NCBI GenBank assembly: GCA_023266215.1
Contig: JAHFRQ010000018.1
Location: 1-34,557, forward strand
Reading direction: 5' to 3'
Length of the DNA: 34,557 nt
Origin: Gammaproteobacteria bacterium
GTDB taxonomy: Bacteria; Pseudomonadota; Gammaproteobacteria; Coxiellales; Coxiellaceae
Below the pieces are notes generated by a model. It did no database searches and was not told the origin of the DNA. It worked only from the letters and a program-made list of their open reading frames with translations. The translations under genes and the position numbers were made by a program. Positions 19,799 to 27,526 of this stretch are shown here, piece after piece; within the stretch, counting starts at the first letter, position 1, and each line of letters opens with the position of its first letter.

Positions 19799-19803
19799 AT
19801 AAT
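19774..19803 (+). promoter_or_regulatory. Promoter of the DUF4143 ATPase, apparently leaderless
   Basis: TTGGAT (19774-19779), an 18-bp spacer, and a perfect TATAAT (19798-19803) preceded by TG. The expected start, six to eight bases further on, falls on or just before the ATG at 19811, so the message would have little or no leader. No ribosome-binding site is present. Repeat copy 3 overlaps the -10. Confidence 0.6.
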
Positions 19804-19810
19804 TAGTTGC

Positions 19811-21187
19811 ATGAATAGAAACGCATTGATTTATCTACAAAAATGGCTCACTGGCAGCAATCGCAAGCCTTTGGTTATGCGCGGCGCAAGGCAAGTGGGC
19901 AAAACTTGGTTAGTGCGTCGCCTGGCAAAAGAGTGTGGCAAAGAATTAATTGAGCTGAATTTTGAAGAAAACCCCTCTCATAAAAACTTCTTTGCAACTA
20001 ATGATACTCAAAAAATTCTGCAAAATATTGAGTCGTATTTACAGCGGTCTATTGATCCAACCAAGTGCCTGTTGTTTTTAGATGAGATTCAGGCTTACCC
20101 AGAATTATTGGCCAAGCTCAGATGGTTTTATGAAAAAATGCCGGAGCTTGCCGTGATTACTGCGGGATCTCTTTTAGAGTTTGTGTTGGATGATCATACT
20201 TTTAGTATGCCGGTGGGTCGCATTACTTATTTGCATCTTGAGCCATTCTCATTTGAGGAATTTTTATTGGCGCAAGGAAAAGAGAAATCAGTTGAATATT
20301 TGCAAAATTATAATTTAAAAGATGAAATTATTTTACCCATTCATGAACAATTATTATCTTATTTTAAAGAGTATATTTTTGTGGGTGGCATGCCAGCGGC
20401 AGTTGCCAATTGGAGTGAACACAAATCATTAGAAAATGTGCATTTAATTCACCAAGATTTATTAACCACTTATCGTGATGATTTTGCAAAATACGCCAAA
20501 AGAATTCCCATTGCGCGCTTAGAAGAAGTATTAACGGCGGTACCAAAACTACTTGGTCAAAAATTTGTGTATCGACAAGTTAATCAAGACGTACAATCTA
20601 TTGCGGTTAAGAATGCGCTTGAATTATTATGCAAAGCACGCGTTTGTAATCGTATTGTTGCAAGTTACGCCAACGGAATTCCACTAGGCGCTGAAATAAA
20701 TGAAAAAAATAGTAAAATAATTTTACTGGACGTGGGACTGGCTTGCTCAGATTTAGGTGTGCCTTTGCATCAACTCAATCAAATAGACGACATTAATATT
20801 ATTAACAATGGCGCAATCTCAGAGCAAGTGGCAGGGCAATTATTGCGAACGTTATCGCCTTTGTATGTTGAGCCACATTTATATTATTGGACGCGCGCTG
20901 AAGGCAGCGCATCATCTGAAATAGATTATTTACTGCAGCATCAAACAGAGATTATTCCTGTTGAGATTAAATCTGGAAAAACCGGCTCTTTGAAATCATT
21001 GCATTATTTTATGGCTGAAAAAAAATTGTCGCGCGCAATCAGAATTAACTCTGATTTTCCAAGCCTGACAAATATTGATATCAAAACGAATACCGGAAAA
21101 CCCGTGGAATACCAACTTATTTCAATTCCGTTTTATTTAACCGGGCAAATTCATCGCTTGCTAGATAGCGATTCTTTTGGCTCGTAA
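19811..21187 (+). CDS. AAA-family ATPase with DUF4143 C-terminal domain
   Basis: The N-terminal AAA_14-type domain has a Walker A in GARQVGKT (25-32), a Walker B in LLFLDEIQ (87-94), a sensor-like ITAGSLLEF (116-124) and a conserved arginine in MPVGR. The middle part fits DUF4143. Near the C-terminus, E370-I-D372 and E385-I-K387 (EIDYLL, then PVEIKSG) resemble the metal-binding signature of PD-(D/E)XK nucleases. The family is widespread, often mobile between genomes, and its function is poorly established. At 458 residues it is full length and starts as family members do. It is monocistronic, diverges from the phosphodiesterase gene, and probably is tightly controlled by the phased repeats upstream. 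Confidence 0.88.
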   Translation: MNRNALIYLQKWLTGSNRKPLVMRGARQVGKTWLVRRLAKECGKELIELNFEENPSHKNFFATNDTQKILQNIESYLQRSIDPTKCLLFLDEIQAYPELLAKLRWFYEKMPELAVITAGSLLEFVLDDHTFSMPVGRITYLHLEPFSFEEFLLAQGKEKSVEYLQNYNLKDEIILPIHEQLLSYFKEYIFVGGMPAAVANWSEHKSLENVHLIHQDLLTTYRDDFAKYAKRIPIARLEEVLTAVPKLLGQKFVYRQVNQDVQSIAVKNALELLCKARVCNRIVASYANGIPLGAEINEKNSKIILLDVGLACSDLGVPLHQLNQIDDINIINNGAISEQVAGQLLRTLSPLYVEPHLYYWTRAEGSASSEIDYLLQHQTEIIPVEIKSGKTGSLKSLHYFMAEKKLSRAIRINSDFPSLTNIDIKTNTGKPVEYQLISIPFYLTGQIHRLLDSDSFGS

Positions 21188-21226
21188 CCTCCTCGATTTA
21201 ATATTATTTTATTATGATGCTAAACT

Positions 21227-21235
21227 TGCTAATAT
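21227..21235 (+). promoter_or_regulatory. Possible extended -10 promoter of the leucine dehydrogenase operon
   Basis: TGCTAATAT fits an extended -10, with transcription expected near 21242 and a leader of about 36 bases ending in AGGAAACAAA before the ATG. No convincing -35 box is seen. Confidence 0.3.
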
Positions 21236-21278
21236 ACACGCCATTCTTTGCGGGCTTTAAGAACATTTAGGAAACAAA

Positions 21279-22355
21279 ATGCCATTACATCACACATCCA
21301 CACCCAGCTATAACGCCTTGATGCGATACGCAAAAATGTTGGGCTTTGGGGATATTCACACGGTTATTGATTCAAAAACAGGTCTGCATGCGATCGTTGC
21401 CATTCACAACACCAAATTAGGCTCTGCCATCGGCGGGTGTCGCATCTATGAATACAAATCAGCAGAATTGGCGCTAAAAGATGTCATACGGCTGGCTTAT
21501 GGCATGACCATGAAAGCCGCGATTTCAGGCTTGAATCACGGCGGCGCCAAGGCTGTGATCATCAAACCAAAGGGTGATTTTGATCGCCCTGCTTTATTTC
21601 GCGCGTTTGGTGACTTTGTCCAATCACTCAACGGCAGATATATCACCGCAATGGACATGGGTTCAACGGTTGAAGACATGGGCTATATTGCAGAACGCAC
21701 GCCTTATGTTATCGGCGCAAAAATAGAAGGTCGATTAGATCAAGATCCCTCGCCTTCCACAGCGCGCGGCGTTTTTCGAGCAATCCAAGCAGCTGTAAAA
21801 TACAAATTAAAGCGTGATGATTTAAAGGATTTGCATATCGCCATTCAAGGCGTCGGACACGTCGGTTATGATTTAGCAAAACATTTAAAAAATCACGGTG
21901 CGCGCGTCACCATTGCGGATATCAATAAAACCAATATCGATAAATGCGTTAACGATCTAGGCGTTCAGGTTGTTGATATTAAAGAGATCGAATCCATTGA
22001 GTGCGATATTTTCTCGCCCTGTGCTTTGGGTGGTACGATTGATTTAGATTTTATTCATAAAGTAAAAGCCAAAATGATTATCGGCGCTGCCAATAATCAA
22101 TTGGCGAATCATCAATTCGCGCATATTTTAGCAGATCGTGGTATTTTATATTTACCCGACTTTTTTATTAATGCAGGTGGCTTAATTATTTCAGCGCTGA
22201 TTTATACGCATCAAGACATTGCGATTGCGAATAAAAAGATTGATGAAATTTATGAAAATACATTGGTAATATTAGAGCGCGCTGAGAAAACCAATCAAAC
22301 CACAACGCGTGTAGCAGAAGCCATGGCCATGGAAAAATTAAGACAAAAAACATGA
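21279..22355 (+). CDS. ldh: Leucine dehydrogenase (Glu/Leu/Phe/Val dehydrogenase family)
   Basis: The enzyme reversibly deaminates branched-chain amino acids to 2-oxo acids with NAD. The 358-residue protein has the substrate-binding segment AIGGCRIYEY, the catalytic-lysine region YGMTMKAAISGLNHGGAKAVI (two pieces, Lys79 and Lys91), and the NAD-binding fold GVGHVGYDLAKHLKNHGARVTIAD. Length and sequence fit leucine rather than glutamate dehydrogenases. It has a good ribosome-binding site (AGGAAA) and overlaps the following E1 alpha gene by 4 bp, so its 2-oxo acid products may feed that complex. Exact substrate preference (Leu, Val or Ile) cannot be read from sequence. Confidence 0.85.
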   Translation: MPLHHTSTPSYNALMRYAKMLGFGDIHTVIDSKTGLHAIVAIHNTKLGSAIGGCRIYEYKSAELALKDVIRLAYGMTMKAAISGLNHGGAKAVIIKPKGDFDRPALFRAFGDFVQSLNGRYITAMDMGSTVEDMGYIAERTPYVIGAKIEGRLDQDPSPSTARGVFRAIQAAVKYKLKRDDLKDLHIAIQGVGHVGYDLAKHLKNHGARVTIADINKTNIDKCVNDLGVQVVDIKEIESIECDIFSPCALGGTIDLDFIHKVKAKMIIGAANNQLANHQFAHILADRGILYLPDFFINAGGLIISALIYTHQDIAIANKKIDEIYENTLVILERAEKTNQTTTRVAEAMAMEKLRQKT

Positions 22356-23416
22356 CAAAAACCATCGCGACATTTAATATTTCTTATTTGCAGTATTTAA
22401 ACGAGCAAAGTCAACCTGTCCAAACTTTTCCTGCATTTGCAACCGATGAAAAACTACTGGAATTTTATCGTCAAATGAGTTTATTACGCGTGTTCGATTA
22501 CAAAATGGTTAATCTGCACAGAACAGGGAAAATCGGCACGTTTCCTTCGTCATTAGGCCAAGAAGCCGTTTTTGTCGCAACGGGTCTAGCGATGCAAAAA
22601 GAGGATATTTTATGTCCCTTCTATCGCGATCACGGTGTTGCGATTTCTCGTGGCTATTTATTTTCTGATATTTTGGCGTATTGGTCAGGCGATGAGCGTG
22701 GCAATAATTCAGCTTTAGCGCAAAAAGATTTTCCAATTTGTGTTCCCATTGCGGGACAATGCTTGCATGCAACTGGCGTTGCTTACGCTATTAAATATAA
22801 AAAAGAAAACAAAGTTGTCGTGACTAATATTGGCGATGGCGGCACATCCAAAGGTGATTTTTACGAAGCCATGAATTTAGCTGGCGTTTGGAATTTACCC
22901 ATGGTTTTTATTATTGATAATAATCAGTGGGCGATTTCAGTTCCCATCACAAAACAAACCGCATCAGAAACATTAGCGCAAAAAGGCATTGCCGCTGGAA
23001 TTAATTGCATTCAAGTGGATGGCAATGATGTAATCGCTGTTTTTGAAGCGGTTCAAAATGCGATTGCACAATCACGCGCAGGTGGAAAACCCACTGTCAT
23101 AGAAGCGGTAACTTTTCGATTGGCCGATCACACCACAGTCGATGATGCGACACGTTACACACCCGAAGATGCCAAAAAGGAAGCATGGAAAAAAGAACCC
23201 GTGGGTCGCCTAGGTTATTATTTAGAAGAAAAAAAATTGTGGTCTCGCGAAAAAGAAGCGGAATTACAACAGGCTTGTAAAGATCAAGTTGAAAAAGCAT
23301 TTGATACTTATTTTTCCATTAAAAAACAACATCCAGAATCCATGTTTGATTTTTTATTTGAAACATTACCGGATGCATTAATCGATCAACGAAATGATTT
23401 ATTGGATAACACATGA
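22352..23416 (+). CDS. pdhA: 2-oxoacid (pyruvate or branched-chain) dehydrogenase E1 alpha subunit
   Basis: E1 alpha binds thiamine diphosphate and decarboxylates the 2-oxo acid. The 354-residue protein shows the ThDP motif GDGGTSKGDFYEAMN to DNNQWAI, the N-terminal substrate-channel region SSLGQEAVFVATGLAM, and the phosphorylation-loop-like stretch ADHTTVDDATRY. This is the alpha2beta2 type, unrelated in layout to the single-chain E1 of E. coli. Its coupling to leucine dehydrogenase (ATGA overlap) argues for a branched-chain oxo-acid role, but close homologues in this lineage are commonly named pyruvate dehydrogenase. The substrate is therefore open. Confidence 0.88.
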   Translation: MTKTIATFNISYLQYLNEQSQPVQTFPAFATDEKLLEFYRQMSLLRVFDYKMVNLHRTGKIGTFPSSLGQEAVFVATGLAMQKEDILCPFYRDHGVAISRGYLFSDILAYWSGDERGNNSALAQKDFPICVPIAGQCLHATGVAYAIKYKKENKVVVTNIGDGGTSKGDFYEAMNLAGVWNLPMVFIIDNNQWAISVPITKQTASETLAQKGIAAGINCIQVDGNDVIAVFEAVQNAIAQSRAGGKPTVIEAVTFRLADHTTVDDATRYTPEDAKKEAWKKEPVGRLGYYLEEKKLWSREKEAELQQACKDQVEKAFDTYFSIKKQHPESMFDFLFETLPDALIDQRNDLLDNT

Positions 23417-24384
23417 GCGCGATTACCTTAGTTGAAGCAGTCAATCAAGCGATTTCATACGAAATGACGCACGATAAAAACGTGATTATTTTAGGCGAAG
23501 ATATTGCGGTCAATGGCGGCGTTTTTCGCACAACAGTCGGCTTATTAGAAAAATTTGGGTCTGAAAGAGTCTTGGACACGCCGCTTGCTGAGAGCATGAT
23601 CGCAGGCACTGCCATCGGCATGGCATCACAAGGTTTAAAACCGATTGCAGAATTTCAATTTATGGGGTTTATTTATGCGGGCTTTGATCAAATATTAAGT
23701 CACGCGGCGCGTTTGCGAAATCGCACGCGCGGACGATTAAGCTGTCCACTTGTTTTTCGCGCGCCTTATGGCGGCGGCATTCACGCGCCAGAACATCACT
23801 CAGAAAGCATGGAAGCGTTATTTGCGCATATCCCTGGTATTCGAGTAGTAATACCATCTTCACCTGCCAAAGCCTATGGATTATTATTGGCAGCGATTCG
23901 CAATCCTGATCCTGTTTTATTTTTAGAACCCAAAAGAATTTATCGTTTGGTAAAACAAGAAGTGCCTGATGATGGCAAAGCATTACCACTCGACAAAGCA
24001 TTTGTTGTTCAACCTGGCGATGATGTGACTTTAATTACCTGGGGCGCGATGATCAAAGAAACCATGGAAGCAGCCAATCAATTGTCACAGGATGGCATAT
24101 CTGCTGAAATAATTGATCTTGCCACTATTTCACCCATCGATATGAATACGATTTTAAATTCTGTCGAGAAAACAAAGCGCTGTGTGATTATTCATGAAGC
24201 ACCTCGCTCTTGCGGTGTTGGCGCTGAAATTTCAGCACAATTAATGGAATATGCATTCGATATTTTAAAAGCGCCCGTGCAACGCGTCACAGGCTACGAC
24301 ACCGTTATGCCCTACGCACAGCTTGAAAAATATTATATGCCAAGCGCTGAAAGAATTATTAAAGCGGTTAAAAGTATTTTTTGA
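23413..24384 (+). CDS. pdhB: 2-oxoacid dehydrogenase E1 beta subunit
   Basis: E1 beta completes the heterotetrameric decarboxylase with the preceding alpha subunit. In 323 residues it has the pyrimidine-binding part (LGEDIAVNGGVFRTTVGLLEKFG, in two pieces; DTPLAESMIAGTAIGMA) and the transketolase C-terminal domain (VTLITWGAMIKETMEAA; RCVIIHEAPRSCGVGAEIS). Length and motifs are normal. It overlaps pdhA by 4 bp. The E2 gene does not follow directly; it is at 29603 beyond six other genes. Confidence 0.92.
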   Translation: MSAITLVEAVNQAISYEMTHDKNVIILGEDIAVNGGVFRTTVGLLEKFGSERVLDTPLAESMIAGTAIGMASQGLKPIAEFQFMGFIYAGFDQILSHAARLRNRTRGRLSCPLVFRAPYGGGIHAPEHHSESMEALFAHIPGIRVVIPSSPAKAYGLLLAAIRNPDPVLFLEPKRIYRLVKQEVPDDGKALPLDKAFVVQPGDDVTLITWGAMIKETMEAANQLSQDGISAEIIDLATISPIDMNTILNSVEKTKRCVIIHEAPRSCGVGAEISAQLMEYAFDILKAPVQRVTGYDTVMPYAQLEKYYMPSAERIIKAVKSIF

Positions 24385-24399
24385 TTGCGCGTTTGCCTT

Positions 24400-24414
24400 T
24401 TGCGTTTGACAGGC
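24400..24414 (+). repeat. Partial copy of the azlCD-flanking repeat
   Basis: TTGCGTTTGACAGGC is the reverse complement, with one mismatch, of the right arm of the hairpin at 25523-25537. It lies in the pdhB-azlC gap. Together the two elements bracket azlCD. Confidence 0.5.
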
Positions 24415-24451
24415 TTGCCTTCGTGCCTTCATCTTTAAGGGAGATATCAAG

Positions 24452-25162
24452 TTGAGTAATTACTCACCACATAAAAAAAATCCTTTTAGATTAGCGCTAA
24501 CCTTATCGTTTCCCGTTTTTCTTTCCTATTTTTCACTGGGTATTGTGTTTGGCATTTTGTTTGATCATTTGCATCAACCCTGGTATTTCGCGCCCATCAT
24601 GAGCTTATTCGCCTACTCTGGCGCCGTTCAATTTATCACAATTGGAATTATGAGCCAGCATGGATCCTATTTGGTTATTTTGCTTTCCACCATTTTTATT
24701 GCCGCGAGAAATTCATTTTATGGTTTGAGTTTTTTAAAGCGATTTCAAGTTACTCTATGGAAAAAAATGATTTTAATTTTCACTTTGGTTGACACAAATT
24801 ATGCAATTTTAAATTCAAATCCGCCATATCATGATAAAAAACAAGATGAACAATTTTGCCTGTATTTAGGCTTGCTGATTTGCAGCTATTGGATAATGGG
24901 TACGTTAATGGGCGCATTTTTTTCAAGTCATCTGCCACACTTACAAGGCCTAGAGTTTGTTTTGGTCGCATTTTTTGCTATTTTAATTTTTGAAAATTAT
25001 TTAAAATTCAAATCATTTGAGCCTGTGATGATCGGGTTAATTGCGTTGATCATTGCATTGATTGCAGTGCCTTTTAGCATGATGCTCTTAACTGGCATTT
25101 TAATCAGCTGTATCCTCCAGATATTATTTTATTTCAAGGGGAAAAAGCATGAGCCAATGTAA
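24452..25162 (+). CDS. azlC: Branched-chain amino acid exporter, large subunit (AzlC family)
   Basis: AzlC with AzlD forms an inner-membrane pump for branched-chain amino acids or analogues. The 236-residue protein is strongly hydrophobic with about seven or eight helices and shows the family region FSLGIVFGILFDHL, MSLFAYSGAVQFITIG and FIAARNSFYGLSF. The start is a TTG at 24452, chosen because AAGGGAG lies eight bases upstream and no ATG fits. It overlaps azlD by 14 bp. Next to leucine dehydrogenase and the E1 genes it fits branched-chain amino acid balance. Confidence 0.85.
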   Translation: MSNYSPHKKNPFRLALTLSFPVFLSYFSLGIVFGILFDHLHQPWYFAPIMSLFAYSGAVQFITIGIMSQHGSYLVILLSTIFIAARNSFYGLSFLKRFQVTLWKKMILIFTLVDTNYAILNSNPPYHDKKQDEQFCLYLGLLICSYWIMGTLMGAFFSSHLPHLQGLEFVLVAFFAILIFENYLKFKSFEPVMIGLIALIIALIAVPFSMMLLTGILISCILQILFYFKGKKHEPM

Positions 25163-25487
25163 CCAATGCAGTTATACCATCGGTGTTATTGCTTTATTAT
25201 TTTGTATTACGTGCGTTACACGCGCCCTGCCTTTTATTTTCGGCAAAAACATGAAGGAAAATCAGTTGATTTTATTTTTAGGCAATCGATTGCCCGTGAG
25301 CATTATTTTTTTGCTGTGTGTTTACTATATGATAAGCATTGCTAAACCGTCGTTCATGACACTCATACCACAGCAACTGATTGCAGTCGTTGTCACGCTG
25401 CTGGTGCAATGGAAATGGCGCAATATGACGATCAGTCTTTTTTCAGGGACAGTATTGTATTTAGCGCTGAATTATATTTGGCGCTGA
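25149..25487 (+). CDS. azlD: Branched-chain amino acid exporter, small subunit (AzlD family)
   Basis: This 112-residue membrane protein has four hydrophobic segments and the AzlD pattern TCVTRALPFIFGKN followed by LGNRLPVSIIFLLCVYYM. It overlaps azlC by 14 bp, the usual arrangement, and is required for export with its partner in characterised systems. A long hairpin repeat begins right after its stop, followed by an intrinsic terminator. Confidence 0.87.
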   Translation: MSQCNQCSYTIGVIALLFCITCVTRALPFIFGKNMKENQLILFLGNRLPVSIIFLLCVYYMISIAKPSFMTLIPQQLIAVVVTLLVQWKWRNMTISLFSGTVLYLALNYIWR

Positions 25488-25488
25488 T

Positions 25489-25537
25489 TTGCGTTTTGCC
25501 AGGCTTGACGCGCATGAGGCATGCCTGGCAAACGCAA
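25489..25537. repeat. Long hairpin repeat after azlD
   Basis: TTGCGTTTTGCCAGGC (25489-25504) pairs with GCCTGGCAAACGCAA (25523-25537), 15 base pairs with one bulged T and an 18-base loop. A partial copy is at 24400-24414. It starts one base after the azlD stop codon. There is no T-run, so it is more like a dispersed palindrome than a terminator. Confidence 0.65.
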
Positions 25538-25549
25538 TACACCTATATT

Positions 25550-25573
25550 ACAATCGCGGGTGCGATTGTTTTT
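25550..25573 (+). terminator. Intrinsic terminator of azlCD
   Basis: ACAATCGC (25550-25557), a GGGT loop, and GCGATTGT (25562-25569) form a perfect 8-bp stem directly followed by a run of T to 25573. It should end the azlCD transcript ahead of the ABC-F gene, which starts at 25607. Confidence 0.65.
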
Positions 25574-25606
25574 ATCATCGTTTCTATAAGCAAAATGCGG
25601 ATAATC

Positions 25607-27472
25607 ATGCAAATTTTAAATATCAAAGATTTAATGGTCAGTTTTGGTCATAAACCCTTATTTCAAAACGCGAATCTACAAGTCGACATGAATGAGCGAA
25701 TCGCGTTAGTTGGCCGCAATGGCGCTGGAAAATCAACGTTATTAAAAATCATTGCAGGGGAATCAAGCGCTGATAGTGGCGCATTACAATTCTCAAAAGG
25801 CGTGACTGTTGCGATGCTGCCGCAAACTGTGCCAGCTAAATTATCGGGTAGTGTATATGATATTGTTGCAACCGGTTTGCCAGAAATTGGAAAATTACTA
25901 CAAGCCTATCAAGCTGTTCTGCAAAAATTAAGCACTGACTGTTCAGAAAGTATTTTAGCAGAACAAGCTTTAATTGCTCATAAAATCGATGCCTGCGATG
26001 GCTGGTCCTTTGATCAAAAAATTCAAACGATTTTATCTAAGCTTGATTTAACGGGTTCACACTCTGTCGCTGATTTATCCGGCGGATTAAAACGGCGAGT
26101 TTTATTAGCACGTGCAATTGTGAACGATCCTGATATTTTATTATTAGATGAACCCACCAATCATTTAGATATTGATTCGATTATTTGGCTCGAGAGTTTT
26201 TTGAAAAAATATACTAAAACGATTATTTTAATTACACATGATCGTAATTTCATGTCAAATTTGGCAACGCGCATTATTGAAATTGATTATCAAAGTTTAT
26301 TTAGCTGGCCTGGAAATTATGAGCATTACTGTCAATTAAAAGAAGAGCTGATATCAGCACAACAAAAAGAACAAGCGTTATTTGATAAACGTTTATCAGA
26401 TGAAGAAGTGTGGATGCGGCAAGGCGTTAAAGCACGGCGGACTCGAAATGAAGGTCGCGTCAGACGCCTTGAAGCATTGCGAAAAGAAAAATCGCAGCAA
26501 TTTGTAGCACAAGGAAAATCTAAAATTGACATTCAAACAGACACAAAATCAGGAAAAATTGTTTTTAATATTGAAGAGTTATCTTTTTCATATCCGAATT
26601 CTAATCAAAAAATCATTAATCACTTTTCAGCCATTATTGCACGCGGCGATTGTGTCGGCATTGCAGGTCAAAATGGAGCGGGAAAATCAACTTTAATTAA
26701 ATTATTACTCGGCGATTTGTCTCCAACAGCCGGAAAAGTGACCCAAGGAACGAATCTAGAAATCGCTTATTTTGATCAGCATCGCCAAGAATTAGATGAC
26801 AATAAAACTGTTTTAGATAACCTTGAATTAGGCTGTGAAAAAATTAACATTAATGGCAAAGATAAGCACGTTATTAGTTATTTGCAAGATTTTTTATTTA
26901 GCCCGGATCGCGCCCGCGTTAAAGTCTCTGCGTTATCGGGTGGTGAAAAAAATAGATTACTATTAGCAAAACTATTTACCAAGCCTGCCAATCTCATTGT
27001 GATGGATGAACCCACCAATGATCTTGATATTGAAACTTTAGAATTATTAGAAGAAAAACTTTCTGATTTTCAAGGTACTTTATTAATCGTGAGTCACGAT
27101 CGTGCTTTTTTAAATAACGTCGTGACACAATTATGGGTCATGGAATCCAATGGGCATATTCAAGAACAAGTTGGCGGTCATTTTGATTGGGAAAATTTAA
27201 CACCTGAAAAATCAGCGCCATTAATAATTACCCCTCAGAAAAAAGAAATATCATTATCATCGTCTGAAAAACGCGAATTATTTAATCTGCCTAAAAAAAT
27301 AACCCAACTTGAAAATGAAATAGTCACGTTGCAACAAGCCATGCTAGAAACAGGGTTTTATCAACAATCTCAAGAAAAAATTATTGCGCACAACAAAAAA
27401 TTAGCGGAGGCTGAATCCGCACTAGAAAAACACTATGCCAGATGGCAGGAGCTTGAAGACAGGTCTGAATGA
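25607..27472 (+). CDS. uup: ABC-F family ATPase, Uup type
   Basis: ABC-F proteins act on ribosomes and have no membrane domain. The frame is open from 25409, but the family N-terminus MQILNIKDLMVSFG sets the start at 25607, giving 621 residues. Two ABC domains are complete: Walker A GRNGAGKST and GQNGAGKST, signatures LSGGLKRR and LSGGEKNR, Walker B ILLLDEPTNHLD and LIVMDEPTNDLD. The linker EVWMRQGVKARRTRNEGRVR is characteristic of Uup, as is the C-terminal coiled coil (about 560-621). Uup is linked to ribosome function and to precise excision of transposons in E. coli. It has a weak ribosome-binding site, and its promoter is not obvious. Confidence 0.93.
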   Translation: MQILNIKDLMVSFGHKPLFQNANLQVDMNERIALVGRNGAGKSTLLKIIAGESSADSGALQFSKGVTVAMLPQTVPAKLSGSVYDIVATGLPEIGKLLQAYQAVLQKLSTDCSESILAEQALIAHKIDACDGWSFDQKIQTILSKLDLTGSHSVADLSGGLKRRVLLARAIVNDPDILLLDEPTNHLDIDSIIWLESFLKKYTKTIILITHDRNFMSNLATRIIEIDYQSLFSWPGNYEHYCQLKEELISAQQKEQALFDKRLSDEEVWMRQGVKARRTRNEGRVRRLEALRKEKSQQFVAQGKSKIDIQTDTKSGKIVFNIEELSFSYPNSNQKIINHFSAIIARGDCVGIAGQNGAGKSTLIKLLLGDLSPTAGKVTQGTNLEIAYFDQHRQELDDNKTVLDNLELGCEKININGKDKHVISYLQDFLFSPDRARVKVSALSGGEKNRLLLAKLFTKPANLIVMDEPTNDLDIETLELLEEKLSDFQGTLLIVSHDRAFLNNVVTQLWVMESNGHIQEQVGGHFDWENLTPEKSAPLIITPQKKEISLSSSEKRELFNLPKKITQLENEIVTLQQAMLETGFYQQSQEKIIAHNKKLAEAESALEKHYARWQELEDRSE

Positions 27473-27526
27473 TGGCTTTAAAAAGCCGTTGTTGATTGAT
27501 ATGATATATTATTTATGGAGTTATTC

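Noticed and set aside
25409-25606. N-terminal extension of the Uup protein with a hydrophobic segment
   Set aside because: The extension runs through the azlD end, a hairpin and a terminator, and ABC-F proteins start at the MQILNI-type strand.
27474-27487. GGCTTT-AA-AAAGCC palindrome after uup as a terminator
   Set aside because: The stem is only six base pairs with a two-base loop and no T-run follows.
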